DNA of 64,000 nucleotides, taken from positions 62,001 to 126,000 of the forward strand of contig URGJ01000002.1 in NCBI GenBank assembly GCA_900547445.1, read 5' to 3'. Source of the stretch: an uncultured Oscillospiraceae bacterium. Lineage in GTDB: Bacteria > Bacillota > Clostridia > Oscillospirales > Acutalibacteraceae. The notes beneath the pieces were generated by a model. The model was given only the letters and a program-made list of their open reading frames with translations, searched no databases and had not been told where the DNA came from. Shown here one piece after another: positions 8,154 to 18,663 of the stretch; position 1 is the first letter of the stretch, and each line of letters opens with the position of its first letter. The position numbers were made by a program, and so were the translations under genes.

Positions 8154-8226
8154 AATTCGTGTAAAGGTATTTTTTGCTCATTTTCGACCTGTTTTTAATC
8201 TAAAAAACTTTTGAATTACACGAATT
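8154..8226 (+). repeat. 11-bp inverted repeat in the uvrB leader
   Basis: AATTCGTGTAA (8154-8164) is exactly complementary to TTACACGAATT (8216-8226), 51 bases apart. It lies between the uvrB promoter and the ribosome-binding site. It could be two half-sites of an operator or a long-loop leader stem. Confidence 0.45.
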
Positions 8227-8264
8227 TATTGGCTAATAGTAATTATAGTAAGGGGAGTGAGAAT

Positions 8265-10226
8265 GTGCCTGATAAGTTTATTTTACATTCAAATTACAAG
8301 CCCACAGGCGATCAGCCCGAGGCTATAGCAAAGCTTACCGAAGGGGTCGAAAATGGCTTAACAGAGCAGGTTTTGCTGGGTGTTACGGGTTCGGGCAAAA
8401 CCTTTACTATGGCTAATATTATCGCTAATGTCAACCGCCCGACCCTCGTCTTAGCCCACAACAAAACACTCGCCGCACAACTGTGCAGTGAGTTCAGAGA
8501 ATTCTTCCCCCAAAACGCGGTTGAATATTTTGTTTCCTATTATGACTATTACCAACCCGAGGCTTATATCCCCGGGAGCGATACCTATATCGAAAAGGAT
8601 TCCGCTATTAATGACGAGATAGACAAGCTCCGCCATTCCGCGACCTGTGCGCTTTCGGAGCGGCGGGACGTTATTATTGTAGCGTCGGTTTCCTGTATTT
8701 ATTCTCTGGGTAGCCCTATTGATTATAAAAATATGGTGATTTCTTTGCGGGTAGGTATGGAGAAAAACCGCGATGAGCTTTTGCACAAGCTTGTTGATTT
8801 GCAGTACGAGCGCAACGATATTAATTTTGTGAGAAATAAATTCAGGGTAAGGGGAGATACGGTTGAGATTTACCCTGCCAACTCCTACGAAAACGCTATA
8901 AGGGTGGAATTTTTCGGGGACGAGATTGATAGAATAAGCGAAATCAACACCGTGACGGGCGAGGTCAAGGCACATTTGTCCCACGCGGCGATTTACCCCG
9001 CCTCGCATTACATTGTCTCAAACGAAAAGCTTGAAGACGCGCTGAAAGAAATTAAGGACGAGCTTGAAGAACGGGTAAAATTCTTTACCGAAAACGGTCA
9101 GCTTATCGAGGCGCAGAGGATAAGACAGCGCACCGAGTATGATATGGAAATGCTAAAGGAAATAGGCACCTGCAAGGGGGTTGAAAACTATTCCCGCGTG
9201 CTCTCCCGCAGAAAACCGGGGAGCGTTCCCTCAACTCTTCTTGACTATTTTCCCGATGATTATCTGCTTTTTGTAGACGAGTCTCATGTAACGCTCCCGC
9301 AGGTGAGGGGTATGTACGGCGGCGACCGTGCAAGAAAGGAAAATCTTGTGCAGTACGGTTTTCGTTTGCCCTCGGCTTTTGATAACCGCCCCCTTAATTT
9401 TGAGGAGTTTTACAGCCATGTAAATCAGGCGGTTTTCGTTTCGGCAACGCCCGGTGATTTTGAAAAACAGCACGCGTCACAGATTGTCGAGCAGGTCATC
9501 CGTCCGACAGGGCTTTTAGACCCGAAAATTACCGTCCGACCGAGTGAGGGGCAGATTGACGATTTGGTGTCCGAAATCAATCTACGCACCGCGCGCAAGG
9601 AACGCGTGCTTATTACCACCCTTACTAAGAAAATGGCGGAGGATTTGACCGATTATCTGAATGATTTATCGATTAAGGTGCGGTATATGCACTATGATAT
9701 TGATACGATGGAGCGAATGGAGATTATCCGCGATTTGCGCTTAGGCGAGTTTGATGTGCTTGTCGGCATTAACCTTTTGCGCGAGGGCCTTGATATTCCC
9801 GAGGTATCGCTGGTTGCTATACTGGACGCCGACAAGGAGGGCTTCCTTAGAAGTGAAACCTCCCTTGTGCAGACGGTGGGCAGAGCCGCCCGAAATGCCG
9901 ACGGCGAGGTTATAATGTACGCCGACAGTATAACCCCCTCAATGGAGCGGGCAATTACCGAGACCGAACGCCGCAGAAGGATACAGAGCCGTTATAACGA
10001 GGAGCACGGAATTACGCCGAAAACGGTAATTAAAGATGTGCGAGACGTTATCGAGATCGGCACAAAGGTTAAAAACGAAAAGCCTGTTTCAAAGATGTCG
10101 AAACTTGAGCGCGAGGCGGAGATAAAACGCCTTACAAATGAAATGAAGCAGGCGGCGAAGATACTTGAATTTGAACACGCGGCTTACCTGCGCGATAAAA
10201 TCAATAAACTCAGAGAGGGTAAATAA
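8265..10226 (+). CDS. uvrB: Excinuclease ABC subunit B
   Basis: DNA helicase-like subunit of nucleotide excision repair that receives damaged DNA from UvrA and recruits UvrC. Walker A is GVTGSGKTF near residue 45, the beta-hairpin [12 protein letters not shown] that clamps DNA lies near 90, DESHV is motif II near 335, and QTVGRAARN is motif VI. The C-terminal UVR coiled coil ([18 protein letters not shown]) ends the protein. The GTG at 8265 is preferred because AGGGGAG lies 8 bases upstream and the family starts with [19 protein letters not shown]; a longer reading from TTG 8211 adds 18 residues without a Shine-Dalgarno. The gene overlaps uvrA by one base (TAATG). Confidence 0.97.
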   Translation: MPDKFILHSNYKPTGDQPEAIAKLTEGVENGLTEQVLLGVTGSGKTFTMANIIANVNRPTLVLAHNKTLAAQLCSEFREFFPQNAVEYFVSYYDYYQPEAYIPGSDTYIEKDSAINDEIDKLRHSATCALSERRDVIIVASVSCIYSLGSPIDYKNMVISLRVGMEKNRDELLHKLVDLQYERNDINFVRNKFRVRGDTVEIYPANSYENAIRVEFFGDEIDRISEINTVTGEVKAHLSHAAIYPASHYIVSNEKLEDALKEIKDELEERVKFFTENGQLIEAQRIRQRTEYDMEMLKEIGTCKGVENYSRVLSRRKPGSVPSTLLDYFPDDYLLFVDESHVTLPQVRGMYGGDRARKENLVQYGFRLPSAFDNRPLNFEEFYSHVNQAVFVSATPGDFEKQHASQIVEQVIRPTGLLDPKITVRPSEGQIDDLVSEINLRTARKERVLITTLTKKMAEDLTDYLNDLSIKVRYMHYDIDTMERMEIIRDLRLGEFDVLVGINLLREGLDIPEVSLVAILDADKEGFLRSETSLVQTVGRAARNADGEVIMYADSITPSMERAITETERRRRIQSRYNEEHGITPKTVIKDVRDVIEIGTKVKNEKPVSKMSKLEREAEIKRLTNEMKQAAKILEFEHAAYLRDKINKLREGK

Positions 10227-13063
10227 TGGCAAACGATAAAATTATAATCAAGGGCGCGTGCGAGCATAATTTAAAAAATGTTGATGTTGAAATACCCAGG
10301 GACAAGCTTATAGTTTTCACGGGTCTCTCGGGGAGCGGAAAATCCTCCCTTGCTTTTGATACCATATACGCCGAGGGGCAAAGGCGGTATGTCGAGTCCC
10401 TTTCCTCCTACGCAAGGCAGTTTTTAGGACAGATGGAAAAGCCGAATGTAGATACTATCGAGGGGCTTTCTCCCGCAATATCCATTGACCAGAAAACCAC
10501 CTCTAAAAACCCGAGGTCTACCGTTGGTACTGTTACCGAAATATATGATTATCTGCGCTTGCTTTACGCGAGGGTGGGGATTCCTCATTGTCCTGTCTGC
10601 GGTAAGGAGATAAGCCAGCAGACCACCGACCAGATTGTGGATAGGGTTATGGCGCTTCCCGCGGGAAGTAAAATTCAGGTTTTGTCCCCTGTTGTTAAGG
10701 GCAGAAAGGGGGAGCACACAAAAGAGCTTGAGCAGGCGAGAAAGCAGGGCTATGTACGCGTTCGGATAGACGGCAATATGTACGACCTGTCAGAAGAAAT
10801 AAAGCTTGAAAAGAATAAAAAGCATATGATAGAAATTGTCGTTGACCGCCTTGTGGTTAAGGACGACATTCGCTCCCGACTTGCGGGAAGTATAGAGACC
10901 GCCGCGGGCATTTCGGGCGGTCTTATCGCGGTTGATGTGATAGGCGGGGAGGAGCTCCAGTTCTCCCAAAGCTTTGCCTGTGACGAGCACGGCATAAGCA
11001 TACCTGAGCTTACGCCGACAATGTTTTCATTTAACAGCCCATTCGGCGCTTGCCCCACCTGTACGGGACTCGGTATTTTTATGAAGGTTGACCCAAGGCT
11101 TGTGATTAACGATGAAAGCAAGTCCCTTGTTGACGGGGCGATAAGAGCCTCGGGCTGGGGGGTTAACTCCTGGTTCGCCCCCGACGCGGGAACAATAGCA
11201 ACAATGTATTATAACGGACTTGCCGAGCATTACGGTTTTGATATTAATACCCCCTATAAGGATTTATCGGATGAGGTTAAGCATGCGGTGCTTTACGGAA
11301 CAGGAAGTACCAAGCTTAAGCTTAAAAGGGGCAACACCTTGGGCGGAGGCACTTACGAAGCGCCCTTTGAGGGGGTTATTAATAACCTTGAGCGCCGTTA
11401 TAAGGAGACCTCAAGCGATTACGCCCGCGCCGAGATTGAAAGCTATATGACCGAGCGCCCCTGTCCCGACTGCCACGGCAGAAGGCTTAAGCCCGAATAT
11501 TTGGCGGTTACGGTGGGCGGCAAGAATATTATGGAATTTTGCGATATGTCGGTCACTGACGAGCTTGAATTTATAAACAGTCTTAGCTTCGGCGAACGCG
11601 ATACTATGATTTCAAAACCGATTTTAAAGGAAATTAGGGAAAGACTTACCTTCCTTAAGAGCGTGGGACTTGAATACCTTAATCTTTCCCGTTCGTCGGG
11701 TACGCTGTCGGGCGGTGAAAGCCAGCGTATACGCCTTGCAACCCAGATAGGCTCTTCGCTAATGGGGGTGCTTTACATTCTTGACGAGCCGAGCATAGGT
11801 CTTCATCAGCGGGATAACGACCGCCTTATTGCCACCTTAAAACGCTTGCGCGACCTCGGAAATACCGTAATTGTTGTAGAGCACGATGAGGACACAATGC
11901 GCGCCGCCGATTATATTGTAGATGTCGGTCCCGGGGCGGGCATACACGGCGGAAATATTGTATTTTCGGGGAGTGTCCCCGAGCTTAAAAACTGCACCGA
12001 GTCGATAACCTCGGATTACCTTACGGGCAGAAAAAAGATTCCCGTACCTAAGACCCGCCGTAAAGGAAACGGCGCGTTTCTTGAAATTAAGGGAGCGGCG
12101 GAAAATAATCTTAAAAAAATCAATGTGAAAATACCGCTCGGCACCTTCGTTTGTGTGACGGGGGTATCGGGGAGCGGAAAATCCTCCTTTGTAAACGATA
12201 TTGTTTATAAGGTGCTGGCAAACAAGCTTAACAAGGCGAAAACCGTACCGGGTGCATATAAATCATTTGAGGGAATAGAAAACCTTGATAAGGTAATTAA
12301 TATAGACCAAGCGCCGATAGGCAGAACCCCTCGCTCAAACCCTGCCACCTATACGGGGGTTTTCGGGGATATACGGGAGCTTTTCGCCTCCACTAAGGAC
12401 GCGAAAATGCAGGGCTACACCGCGGGCCGTTTCTCCTTTAATGTTAAGGGCGGACGGTGTGAAGCCTGTCAGGGCGACGGTATTTTGAAGATTGAAATGC
12501 ACTTTTTGCCCGATATTTATGTTCCCTGCGAGGTCTGCGGCGGCAAACGCTACAACCGCGAAACCCTTAATGTAAAGTATAAGGGCAAGAGCATTTACGA
12601 TGTGCTGGAAATGACGGTTGAGGAGGGTATGACCTTTTTTGAAAGCATACCGAAAATCCACCGCAAGCTTAAAACCCTATTTGATGTGGGACTCGGTTAT
12701 ATTAAAATCGGTCAGCCCGCCACAACCCTTTCGGGGGGTGAGGCACAGCGTGTCAAGCTTGCAGCCGAGCTTTCAAAGCGGGGCACGGGCAAGACGATTT
12801 ATATTTTAGACGAGCCTACAACCGGGCTTCACACCGCCGATGTTCACAAGCTAATAGAGGTATTACAGCGGTTTGTGGACGCGGGCAACACCGTGCTTGT
12901 AATCGAGCATAACCTTGACGTTATTAAAACCGCCGATTATATTATCGATTTAGGGCCCGAGGGCGGCGATAAGGGTGGAACGGTGGTCTGCACGGGTGCT
13001 CCCGAAAAAATCGCCGCCTGTGAAAAGTCCTACACGGGAAAATTTCTTAAGAAATTGCTGTAA
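10226..13063 (+). CDS. uvrA: Excinuclease ABC subunit A
   Basis: Damage-recognition ATPase of nucleotide excision repair, a twin ABC-type ATPase of 945 residues, the normal length. Both Walker A motifs are present (GLSGSGKSS near residue 32 and GVSGSGKSS near 650), with both signature motifs LSGGESQRI and LSGGEAQRV and both ILDEP Walker B motifs. Zinc modules are visible as CPVCG, CPTC/CPDC pairs and CEAC...CEVC. It is translationally coupled to uvrB and closed by a strong terminator shared with the convergent lysozyme gene. Confidence 0.98.
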   Translation: MANDKIIIKGACEHNLKNVDVEIPRDKLIVFTGLSGSGKSSLAFDTIYAEGQRRYVESLSSYARQFLGQMEKPNVDTIEGLSPAISIDQKTTSKNPRSTVGTVTEIYDYLRLLYARVGIPHCPVCGKEISQQTTDQIVDRVMALPAGSKIQVLSPVVKGRKGEHTKELEQARKQGYVRVRIDGNMYDLSEEIKLEKNKKHMIEIVVDRLVVKDDIRSRLAGSIETAAGISGGLIAVDVIGGEELQFSQSFACDEHGISIPELTPTMFSFNSPFGACPTCTGLGIFMKVDPRLVINDESKSLVDGAIRASGWGVNSWFAPDAGTIATMYYNGLAEHYGFDINTPYKDLSDEVKHAVLYGTGSTKLKLKRGNTLGGGTYEAPFEGVINNLERRYKETSSDYARAEIESYMTERPCPDCHGRRLKPEYLAVTVGGKNIMEFCDMSVTDELEFINSLSFGERDTMISKPILKEIRERLTFLKSVGLEYLNLSRSSGTLSGGESQRIRLATQIGSSLMGVLYILDEPSIGLHQRDNDRLIATLKRLRDLGNTVIVVEHDEDTMRAADYIVDVGPGAGIHGGNIVFSGSVPELKNCTESITSDYLTGRKKIPVPKTRRKGNGAFLEIKGAAENNLKKINVKIPLGTFVCVTGVSGSGKSSFVNDIVYKVLANKLNKAKTVPGAYKSFEGIENLDKVINIDQAPIGRTPRSNPATYTGVFGDIRELFASTKDAKMQGYTAGRFSFNVKGGRCEACQGDGILKIEMHFLPDIYVPCEVCGGKRYNRETLNVKYKGKSIYDVLEMTVEEGMTFFESIPKIHRKLKTLFDVGLGYIKIGQPATTLSGGEAQRVKLAAELSKRGTGKTIYILDEPTTGLHTADVHKLIEVLQRFVDAGNTVLVIEHNLDVIKTADYIIDLGPEGGDKGGTVVCTGAPEKIAACEKSYTGKFLKKLL

Positions 13064-13092
13064 AATTAAAACCGCCTTAGGCGGTTTTAATT
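13064..13092. terminator. Bidirectional terminator between uvrA and GH25 gene
   Basis: AATTAAAACCGCC pairs perfectly with GGCGGTTTTAATT around TTA. A-rich and T-rich ends on both sides allow it to work on both strands; its right arm overlaps the last codons of the convergent gene. Confidence 0.88.
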
Positions 13093-14685
13093 GTTTTGTG
13101 GAGTTGTAACGGTGTTTTCAGATGATGTTACATTGCTGTTTTCGCTTGCGGTTTCACTGTTTTCCGAAGATGAGAATTCACTGCTTGACGAGGATGCATT
13201 ATCGCTGTCTGTTGATGAAGTAGCTTCGCTGTCTGTCGATGAAGTGTCAGCATTGCTTGTTTCGGGAGGCTTTTCTTCTTTCTTTAAAAGAGGATTATCC
13301 TGTTTGTTTCCGCTTATCATAGATTTAAATATGACATTCATATCGCATCTACCGTCAACGCCGTGAACATTGCCATCGCTTGCATATTGCCAACCGTCAT
13401 AAACTATATCGCCTAATAAACTATTGTTATCGGTGTAATATGCCATCCAAAGGGTATAATTCAAAAGTCTTGATTTTTCAAGATGATTATTATAAAAATT
13501 ATAGTAGGTATAAAGCATTGTTTTGCAGCCGGCTTGCTTTATTGTTTCCATAAAGGCTATGGCATTATCCGTTCTTTGACCGGCAGTAAGATTTATTACT
13601 CTATCACTGTAGTGTTCAATATCAATGGCGATGGGTAAATCAAGCTCGTAATCTTTAATGGCATTTAACACAAAGTTTGCTTCCTCAATCGCTTCCGCTA
13701 TGTCTTTGGCAACCGAATAAAAATAAACTCCGCATTTTATTCCCGCTGCTTTTGCCCCTATAATATTTTGTTCAAAATAAGGATCAATATTTAATCTGCC
13801 GGTTTCATATCCTCTGAAGCCTACTCTTATGATAGCGTACTCAATGCCTGCCGCTTTAACATTGCTCCAATTAATGTTTTTTTGATATCTTGAAACATCT
13901 ATGCAAGTGTAAGACTCTTTAGCACCTGTTTGTGTATTAAAATAATATCTGAGTCCGTTAACATCGGCATAGCCTTTCAAGAGTTGGTCATTTTTGTAGC
14001 AATAGGTTTTACCGTCCCTTTGTTCAAATCTATAATTATCGGCAGGTGATGGAGCTTCGGTAGCTTCTTCTACATACTTTGCATAATCCGAACGGATATA
14101 ACCGCTTTGATGCTTTCCGCCTATATTGCCGCTTATATTATACCAAATTATATTGTCAGTACCGATTTTTTCTCCTAAATAATCAAATACCTCGCCTTTT
14201 TTAACCTTGCCTATCGAATTGAAGCTCGTTCCTGCATCGACTCTCACATTAACATTGTTATCGGTGGCTTCTACTTTTTTTACATCCGGATTGACGGTAT
14301 TGGAAACGGAAGGCTTTTGTGGGGCAAATTTATCAGGGTTAACCTCCTCGTTTGAGGTATCCTCTTCGGGCTTATAACTAAATTCGGGTGCGGTAAGAAC
14401 ACTTCCCGTTGAAGGTTTAATTTCTGTTTTTTCTTTGGGTATACTGTTAATATCCTCACTTACAACTGATGAAATCTCCTCAATTTCCGACACGGCGCCA
14501 GAATCGGAGTTGATATCAGATGATACCGTTTCGGTTTCACTCGGTATAGGCGACATAGTTTTTTCTTGCTTGTGATTGTTTTTTGTAAAAACAACTGCTG
14601 TAATAGAAACAATGACAATAGCAGAGACTAATGCCGATATCAATATTGCTTTATGTAATAAGAAAAATTCTAAAAATTTTTTCAA
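13087..14685 (-). CDS. GH25 lysozyme (muramidase) with SH3b-like domain and Ser-rich tail
   Basis: Cell-wall hydrolase cutting the MurNAc-GlcNAc bond of peptidoglycan. One N-terminal membrane segment (residues about 13-33, AILISALVSAIVIVSITAVV) anchors it outside. Then come a low-complexity Ser/Glu linker, an SH3b-like domain (about 140-210, NVRVDAGTSFNSIGKVKKGE), one choline/cell-wall-binding-like repeat (NGLRYYFNTQTG), and the GH25 barrel from CIDVSRYQ to GVDGRCDMN. The catalytic acids are in CIDVSRYQ and AIDIEH. A Ser/Thr-rich tail of about 70 residues ends the protein. The TTG start has GGAGG seven bases upstream. Growth-related wall remodelling is more likely than phage lysis since no holin or phage genes flank it. 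Confidence 0.92.
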   Translation of the reverse strand: MKKFLEFFLLHKAILISALVSAIVIVSITAVVFTKNNHKQEKTMSPIPSETETVSSDINSDSGAVSEIEEISSVVSEDINSIPKEKTEIKPSTGSVLTAPEFSYKPEEDTSNEEVNPDKFAPQKPSVSNTVNPDVKKVEATDNNVNVRVDAGTSFNSIGKVKKGEVFDYLGEKIGTDNIIWYNISGNIGGKHQSGYIRSDYAKYVEEATEAPSPADNYRFEQRDGKTYCYKNDQLLKGYADVNGLRYYFNTQTGAKESYTCIDVSRYQKNINWSNVKAAGIEYAIIRVGFRGYETGRLNIDPYFEQNIIGAKAAGIKCGVYFYSVAKDIAEAIEEANFVLNAIKDYELDLPIAIDIEHYSDRVINLTAGQRTDNAIAFMETIKQAGCKTMLYTYYNFYNNHLEKSRLLNYTLWMAYYTDNNSLLGDIVYDGWQYASDGNVHGVDGRCDMNVIFKSMISGNKQDNPLLKKEEKPPETSNADTSSTDSEATSSTDSDNASSSSSEFSSSENSETASENSNVTSSENTVTTPQNN

Positions 14686-14718
14686 TTTAATTCCTCCGTG
14701 GATTTTTACGACCTGTAT

Positions 14719-14747
14719 ATTATATTTTTTTAAGTTGCTTTTGTCAA
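14719..14747 (-). promoter_or_regulatory. Consensus sigma-A promoter of the GH25 gene
   Basis: On the minus strand TTGACA (14747-14742), exactly 17-bp spacer, TATAAT (14724-14719). This is a perfect consensus match and implies strong expression; the leader is about 27 bases. Confidence 0.9.
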
Positions 14748-14867
14748 TGTTTTATACGATATTTTACACTTAATAATAGGTAAATTCGCTGTGCTTAATA
14801 TAATTTACACATTATTCACCATTTGTCATAAAATATATGTAAAATGTAAACGAGGTGAGGCTAAAAG

Positions 14868-15710
14868 GTGTTCGGATATATCAGAATTGCAAAGCCCGAG
14901 CTTAAAATTAAGGAGTACGAGACCTACAAGGCGGTCTACTGCACCCTTTGCCGAACTTTAGGTAAGGAGTACGGAATTTGGACCCGCTTTACCCTAAGCT
15001 ATGATTTCACCTTTTTAGCACTTCTTAATATGTCTTTGTCGGACGGGTGCGATGCGGTTGAGCGTAAGATATGCACTTGCAATCCGCTGAAAAAATGCAA
15101 TTATTGTAAAAGTGATGAAAAGATAAAAATGCCCGCGGCGGCGGCTATAATAATGGTTTATTACAAGCTGCTTGACAATATTAAGGACGAAAAGGGCATA
15201 AAAAAATTAGGCTTTGTTGCCTTAAAACCTCTTTTTTTCCACGCCCACAAAAAGGCGGCGAGGCTTTATCCACAGGTTGAGGAGATTATAAGCCGTTATA
15301 TTTCGGAGCAGTCAGCTATTGAAGACGGCAACTGCACCGAGCTTGACCGAGCCGCCGACCCGACCGCAAAAGCCCTTTCAACGCTTTTACAGCTTTGCAG
15401 TGAGGACTTGACGCAAAAAAGAGTGCTTGACCGTTTGGGCTACTGCCTCGGAAGATATATCTATATTCTTGACGCGGCGTGCGACCTGCCTGAGGATATT
15501 AAGAGCGGCTCATATAACTGCTTAAAGGCTTCACTTGAGGGAGACCCTCAAAAATACGCGAGAGACAGGGCAACCCCACAGCTTTATTTCTGTGCCAACG
15601 AGGCGGGAAAGGCGTTTGAACTGCTGGACATAAAAAAATACAGGACGATTCTCGGCAACATTATTTATTTGGGACTTGAGGATACATTCAAAAAGGAGTT
15701 AAATGTATGA
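14868..15710 (+). CDS. DUF5685 family protein (Cys-rich N-terminal half)
   Basis: Uncharacterised 280-residue protein of a Clostridia-restricted family. The N terminus [20 protein letters not shown] is the family hallmark. Cysteines cluster as YCTLC near residue 27 and as [12 protein letters not shown] near 68, which could bind a metal or Fe-S cluster. The C-terminal half is helical with [20 protein letters not shown], faintly like an all-helical isoprenoid-synthase fold; this is only an impression. GTG start, with GAGGTGAGG upstream. It overlaps the J-domain gene by four bases (ATGA), so the two are co-translated. Function unknown. Confidence 0.8.
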   Translation: MFGYIRIAKPELKIKEYETYKAVYCTLCRTLGKEYGIWTRFTLSYDFTFLALLNMSLSDGCDAVERKICTCNPLKKCNYCKSDEKIKMPAAAAIIMVYYKLLDNIKDEKGIKKLGFVALKPLFFHAHKKAARLYPQVEEIISRYISEQSAIEDGNCTELDRAADPTAKALSTLLQLCSEDLTQKRVLDRLGYCLGRYIYILDAACDLPEDIKSGSYNCLKASLEGDPQKYARDRATPQLYFCANEAGKAFELLDIKKYRTILGNIIYLGLEDTFKKELNV

Positions 15711-16318
15711 AAGATCCGTACGCGGTATTAGGCGTTTCAAAGAACGCGAGCGACGAAGAAATCAAAAACGCTTACAGGGAGCTTGCGCGTAAGTATCACC
15801 CCGATAATTACACCGATAACCCGCTTTCCGACCTTGCGGGCGAAAAGATGAAGGAGATTAACGAGGCATACGACCAAATTATGAACTCCCGCCGTTCGGG
15901 CAAGCATAGCAACAGCTACTCGGGCGGGTTTGATTCTAACGCGTCTTCCTCCTTTCCCGAGGTAAGGAATCTTATAAATCAGGGCAGACTTGAACAGGCG
16001 CAGGAGATATTGGACGGCGTCCCGCCCCAGTCCCGCAATGCTGAGTGGTATTTCCTTAACGGCACCGTGCTTTATCGCCGCGGTTGGTTCGATCAGGCCT
16101 TTACCAGCTTTGCCACCGCTTCAAGAATGGATCCGTCAAATATGGAGTACCGCAATGCGGTGAACAACGCACAGCGCCAGCAGGGAAGACAACACAATCC
16201 CTACCGCACCTACGGCGGAGGCACAGGCGGTTGTGACGGCTGTGATATTTGTTCAAGCCTTATCTGTGCGGACTGTTGCTGTGAATGTATGGGCGGAGAT
16301 TTAATACCTTGCTGTTAG
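15707..16318 (+). CDS. J-domain (DnaJ-like) protein with Cys-rich tail
   Basis: Hsp70 co-chaperone type. Residues 1-65 form a J domain with the essential HPD in KYHPDN and the helix I start [18 protein letters not shown]. Residues about 88-155 look like two TPR-type helical hairpins ([20 protein letters not shown]). The C terminus is glycine- and cysteine-rich ([20 protein letters not shown]), about ten Cys in 30 residues, suggesting metal binding or membrane palmitoyl-like anchoring. The zinc finger and C-terminal domains of true DnaJ are absent. Co-translated with the DUF5685 gene, and 13 bases before a membrane-protein gene, so the three probably act together. Confidence 0.88.
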   Translation: MKDPYAVLGVSKNASDEEIKNAYRELARKYHPDNYTDNPLSDLAGEKMKEINEAYDQIMNSRRSGKHSNSYSGGFDSNASSSFPEVRNLINQGRLEQAQEILDGVPPQSRNAEWYFLNGTVLYRRGWFDQAFTSFATASRMDPSNMEYRNAVNNAQRQQGRQHNPYRTYGGGTGGCDGCDICSSLICADCCCECMGGDLIPCC

Positions 16319-16330
16319 GCTGGCGATAAC

Positions 16331-16861
16331 TTGAAACAAAATGTTAAGATTACATTATGCGGAATAACTGTGGCGCTTTCGGCGGTTTTTATGCTGATGT
16401 CCTATTTTCCCTACTTTACCTACGCCGTTCCCGCGATAACGGGACTTCTTACAATGATGCTGGTTATCGAGATAAACGTTAAATGGGCGTTTGTAGCGTA
16501 TATAGCCGCCTCGGTACTTGTCTTTATTTTTGCCGAGCCCGAAAGCAAGCTTATGTATATTTGTCTGTTCGGCTACTATCCGATAGTAAAGTCGTTGATA
16601 GAAAGAATAAACAAGCCTGTAATAGAGTGGGTTTTAAAGCTTGCGGTCTTTAATGCCGCCGCAATTATGATTTACGCGGTATTTGCGGGAATGTTTGGTG
16701 TTTCGATTGAGGATTTCAGCACCCTCGGAAAATATGGCGCGTATATATTTTTAGGCTTCGGAAACGCGGTTTTCGTTCTTTACGATATTACTGTTTCAAG
16801 GCTTTCAGGAACATATATTTACAGAATTCATCCAAAGGTTAAGAAATTGCTTAAAATATAA
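16331..16861 (+). CDS. Hypothetical integral membrane protein
   Basis: 176 residues with about five hydrophobic segments (roughly 8-28, 33-50, 53-70, 105-128 and 135-152), a TTG start and a positively charged C terminus (HPKVKKLLKI). The arrangement and the AIMIYAVFAGMFG segment resemble small S-component-like or biosynthetic membrane proteins of Firmicutes, but no family signature is certain. It closes the DUF5685/J-domain operon and is followed by a terminator. Confidence 0.7.
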   Translation: MKQNVKITLCGITVALSAVFMLMSYFPYFTYAVPAITGLLTMMLVIEINVKWAFVAYIAASVLVFIFAEPESKLMYICLFGYYPIVKSLIERINKPVIEWVLKLAVFNAAAIMIYAVFAGMFGVSIEDFSTLGKYGAYIFLGFGNAVFVLYDITVSRLSGTYIYRIHPKVKKLLKI

Positions 16862-16896
16862 AAAGCACAAAACGGCGCAAAACCGTCTTGTGCTTT
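16862..16896 (+). terminator. Terminator of the DUF5685/J-domain operon
   Basis: AAAGCACAA-A-ACGG pairs with CCGT-C-TTGTGCTTT with one mismatch and a short loop, then AAATTTTG. It lies directly behind the membrane-protein stop. Confidence 0.75.
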
Positions 16897-16906
16897 AAAT
16901 TTTGCG

Positions 16907-16930
16907 TTAGGCTGACTCTCGTCAGCCTAA
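16907..16930 (-). terminator. Hairpin at the 3' end of prfC
   Basis: TTAGGCTGAC/GTCAGCCTAA, a perfect 10-bp stem with a 4-base loop that includes the prfC stop codon. The following minus-strand bases (CGCAAAATTT) are only partly U-rich, so the neighbouring hairpin at 16862-16896 may provide the real stop. Confidence 0.6.
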
Positions 16931-18519
16931 TCCTTGCTGAAATCCTCAAGAATAAGCCCCTCGTTTCGCTCCTCCGCCCAGTTAATATTCCACTCGCTTG
17001 TGAAAATTAAGAGGTTGTTGTTTTTAAAGTCCTGCACCCATTTGGTGTCGGAGGTAAGGTTAAGCGATTTCATATCAATATCCCTATTCTTGACCCAGCG
17101 GATATACTGATAAGGCAGGTCGTTGCGTATAACATCGACATTGTATTCGTTTTTAAGGCGATATTCAAGCACCTCTAACTGCAAGATGCCGACAACGCCG
17201 ACAATAACACGCTCCATACCTGTATTAGGCTCGCGGAAAATCTGAATCGCGCCCTCCTGGGCTATCTGCTCGACTCCCTTTACAAACTGCTTTCGCTTAA
17301 GGCTGTCCTTTTGCTCGATAAGAGCGAAATGCTCGGGCGCAAAGGTAGGAATACCCTCGTATTTCACCTGCATTTTCTGTGAGCAGACCGTGTCGCCTAT
17401 AGAATAAATACCGGGGTCGAAAACTCCGATAATATCCCCCGCGTAGGCCTCGTTTATAACCTGACGTTCCTCCGCCATCATCTGCTGGGGCTGGGAAAGA
17501 CGGACGGGCTTGCCCGCCTGAACGTGGTAATAGTCGGAGCCGCGCTCAAATTTACCCGAGCAAATACGGAAAAAGGTTATTCTATCGCGGTGGTTCTTGT
17601 TCATATTCGCCTGAATCTTAAAGGCAAACGCTGAAAAATTCTCATCAAAGGGGCTTATTTCCTTGCCGTTCGAAATGCGCGGCAGGGGAGCGGTCGTCAT
17701 TTTAAGGAAGTTTTCGAGAAACGGCTCTATGCCGAAGTTGGTAAGCGCGGAACCGAAAAATACGGGAGTAAGCTCGCCCTTTTGCACCTTTTCAAGGTCA
17801 AATTCAAAGCTCGCGCCGTCAAGCAGCTCTATCTGGTCGACAAGCTCGGCGCGCTGATATTCGCCTATCAGCTCATCCAATTTTTCGGTGTCTGTAATGT
17901 CGCACTTTATCGCGCTCAGCCTTTCCTGACCCTTGTGAAACTCGTTAAAGGTTAAAATCTCCCGCTTGTCGCGGTCAAAAACGCCCTTGAAGCTAACCCC
18001 GCAACCGATAGGCCAGTTTACGGGATATGTGCCTATTCCGAACTCCTTTTCAAGCTCGTCAAGCAGCTCGAACGGATCTCTCGCCTCGCGGTCAAGCTTG
18101 TTAATAAAGGTGAAAATCGGGATATGGCGCATAGCGCATACCTTAAACAGCTTTCTTGTCTGCGCCTCGATACCCTTTGCCGCGTCTATTACCATAACCG
18201 CGCTGTCCGCCGCCATAAGGGTGCGGTATGTGTCCTCAGAGAAGTCCTGATGCCCCGGAGTGTCGAGAATATTTATGCAGTAGCCCTCGTATTCAAACTG
18301 CATTACCGAGGAGGTTATGGAAATTCCGCGCTGCTTTTCAAGCTCCATCCAGTCGGAAACCGCGTGCTTTGCGGTCGCCTTTCCTTTAACAGAGCCCGCG
18401 GTCTGTATCGCGCCTCCGTATAAAAGAAATTTTTCTGTAAGCGTGGTTTTGCCTGCGTCCGGGTGCGAGATTATCGCGAAGGTGCGCCGTCTTCCTATTT
18501 CACGTTCTAATTCGGTCAC
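16927..18519 (-). CDS. prfC: Peptide chain release factor 3
   Basis: Translational GTPase that removes RF1/RF2 from the ribosome after termination. 530 residues, the family length. The G domain shows SHPDAGKTTL (G1), RGISITSS (G2), DTPGHQDFSEDTYR (G3), NKLDRE (G4) and the later domain ends with the RF3-type block EYNVDVIRNDLPYQYIRWV, which separates it from EF-G and TypA. The GTG start has AAGGAG about 10 bases upstream, and a promoter lies 40 bases further. It is read as a single gene. Confidence 0.97.
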   Translation of the reverse strand: MTELEREIGRRRTFAIISHPDAGKTTLTEKFLLYGGAIQTAGSVKGKATAKHAVSDWMELEKQRGISITSSVMQFEYEGYCINILDTPGHQDFSEDTYRTLMAADSAVMVIDAAKGIEAQTRKLFKVCAMRHIPIFTFINKLDREARDPFELLDELEKEFGIGTYPVNWPIGCGVSFKGVFDRDKREILTFNEFHKGQERLSAIKCDITDTEKLDELIGEYQRAELVDQIELLDGASFEFDLEKVQKGELTPVFFGSALTNFGIEPFLENFLKMTTAPLPRISNGKEISPFDENFSAFAFKIQANMNKNHRDRITFFRICSGKFERGSDYYHVQAGKPVRLSQPQQMMAEERQVINEAYAGDIIGVFDPGIYSIGDTVCSQKMQVKYEGIPTFAPEHFALIEQKDSLKRKQFVKGVEQIAQEGAIQIFREPNTGMERVIVGVVGILQLEVLEYRLKNEYNVDVIRNDLPYQYIRWVKNRDIDMKSLNLTSDTKWVQDFKNNNLLIFTSEWNINWAEERNEGLILEDFSKD

Positions 18520-18558
18520 GGGAAAATTCTCCTTTAAAACTTAATTGCCTAATTAATA

Positions 18559-18587
18559 ATTTTAGCATAAATTATTAAGATTATCAA
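18559..18587 (-). promoter_or_regulatory. Sigma-A promoter of prfC
   Basis: Minus strand TTGATA (18587-18582), 17-bp spacer, TAAAAT (18564-18559), about 40 bases before the prfC start. Confidence 0.75.
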
Positions 18588-18621
18588 CATTGATTTTTGA
18601 AAATTAAGGGGGGACAGAAAA

Positions 18622-18650
18622 AATAAAAAAGCTTCCCGTAAAGGGAAGCC
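18622..18650 (-). terminator. Terminator of the antiporter operon
   Basis: On the minus strand GGCTTCCC-TTTAC-GGGAAGC followed by TTTTTTATTTTTT. The stem is short but GC-rich and the U tract is long. Confidence 0.9.
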
Positions 18651-18663
18651 GAGGAAATAAGCT

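Noticed and set aside
13091..13366. Plus-strand open frame opposite the lysozyme tail
   Set aside because: It is the reverse-complement shadow of the Ser-rich repeats of the GH25 protein; repetitive codons keep several frames open.
13087..14685. Phage endolysin
   Set aside because: It has an N-terminal membrane anchor, a consensus housekeeping promoter, SH3b and Ser-rich tail, and no holin or phage neighbours.
16907..16930. Perfect 10-bp palindrome as insertion-sequence end
   Set aside because: It overlaps the prfC stop codon in terminator position, and no transposase or target duplication is nearby.
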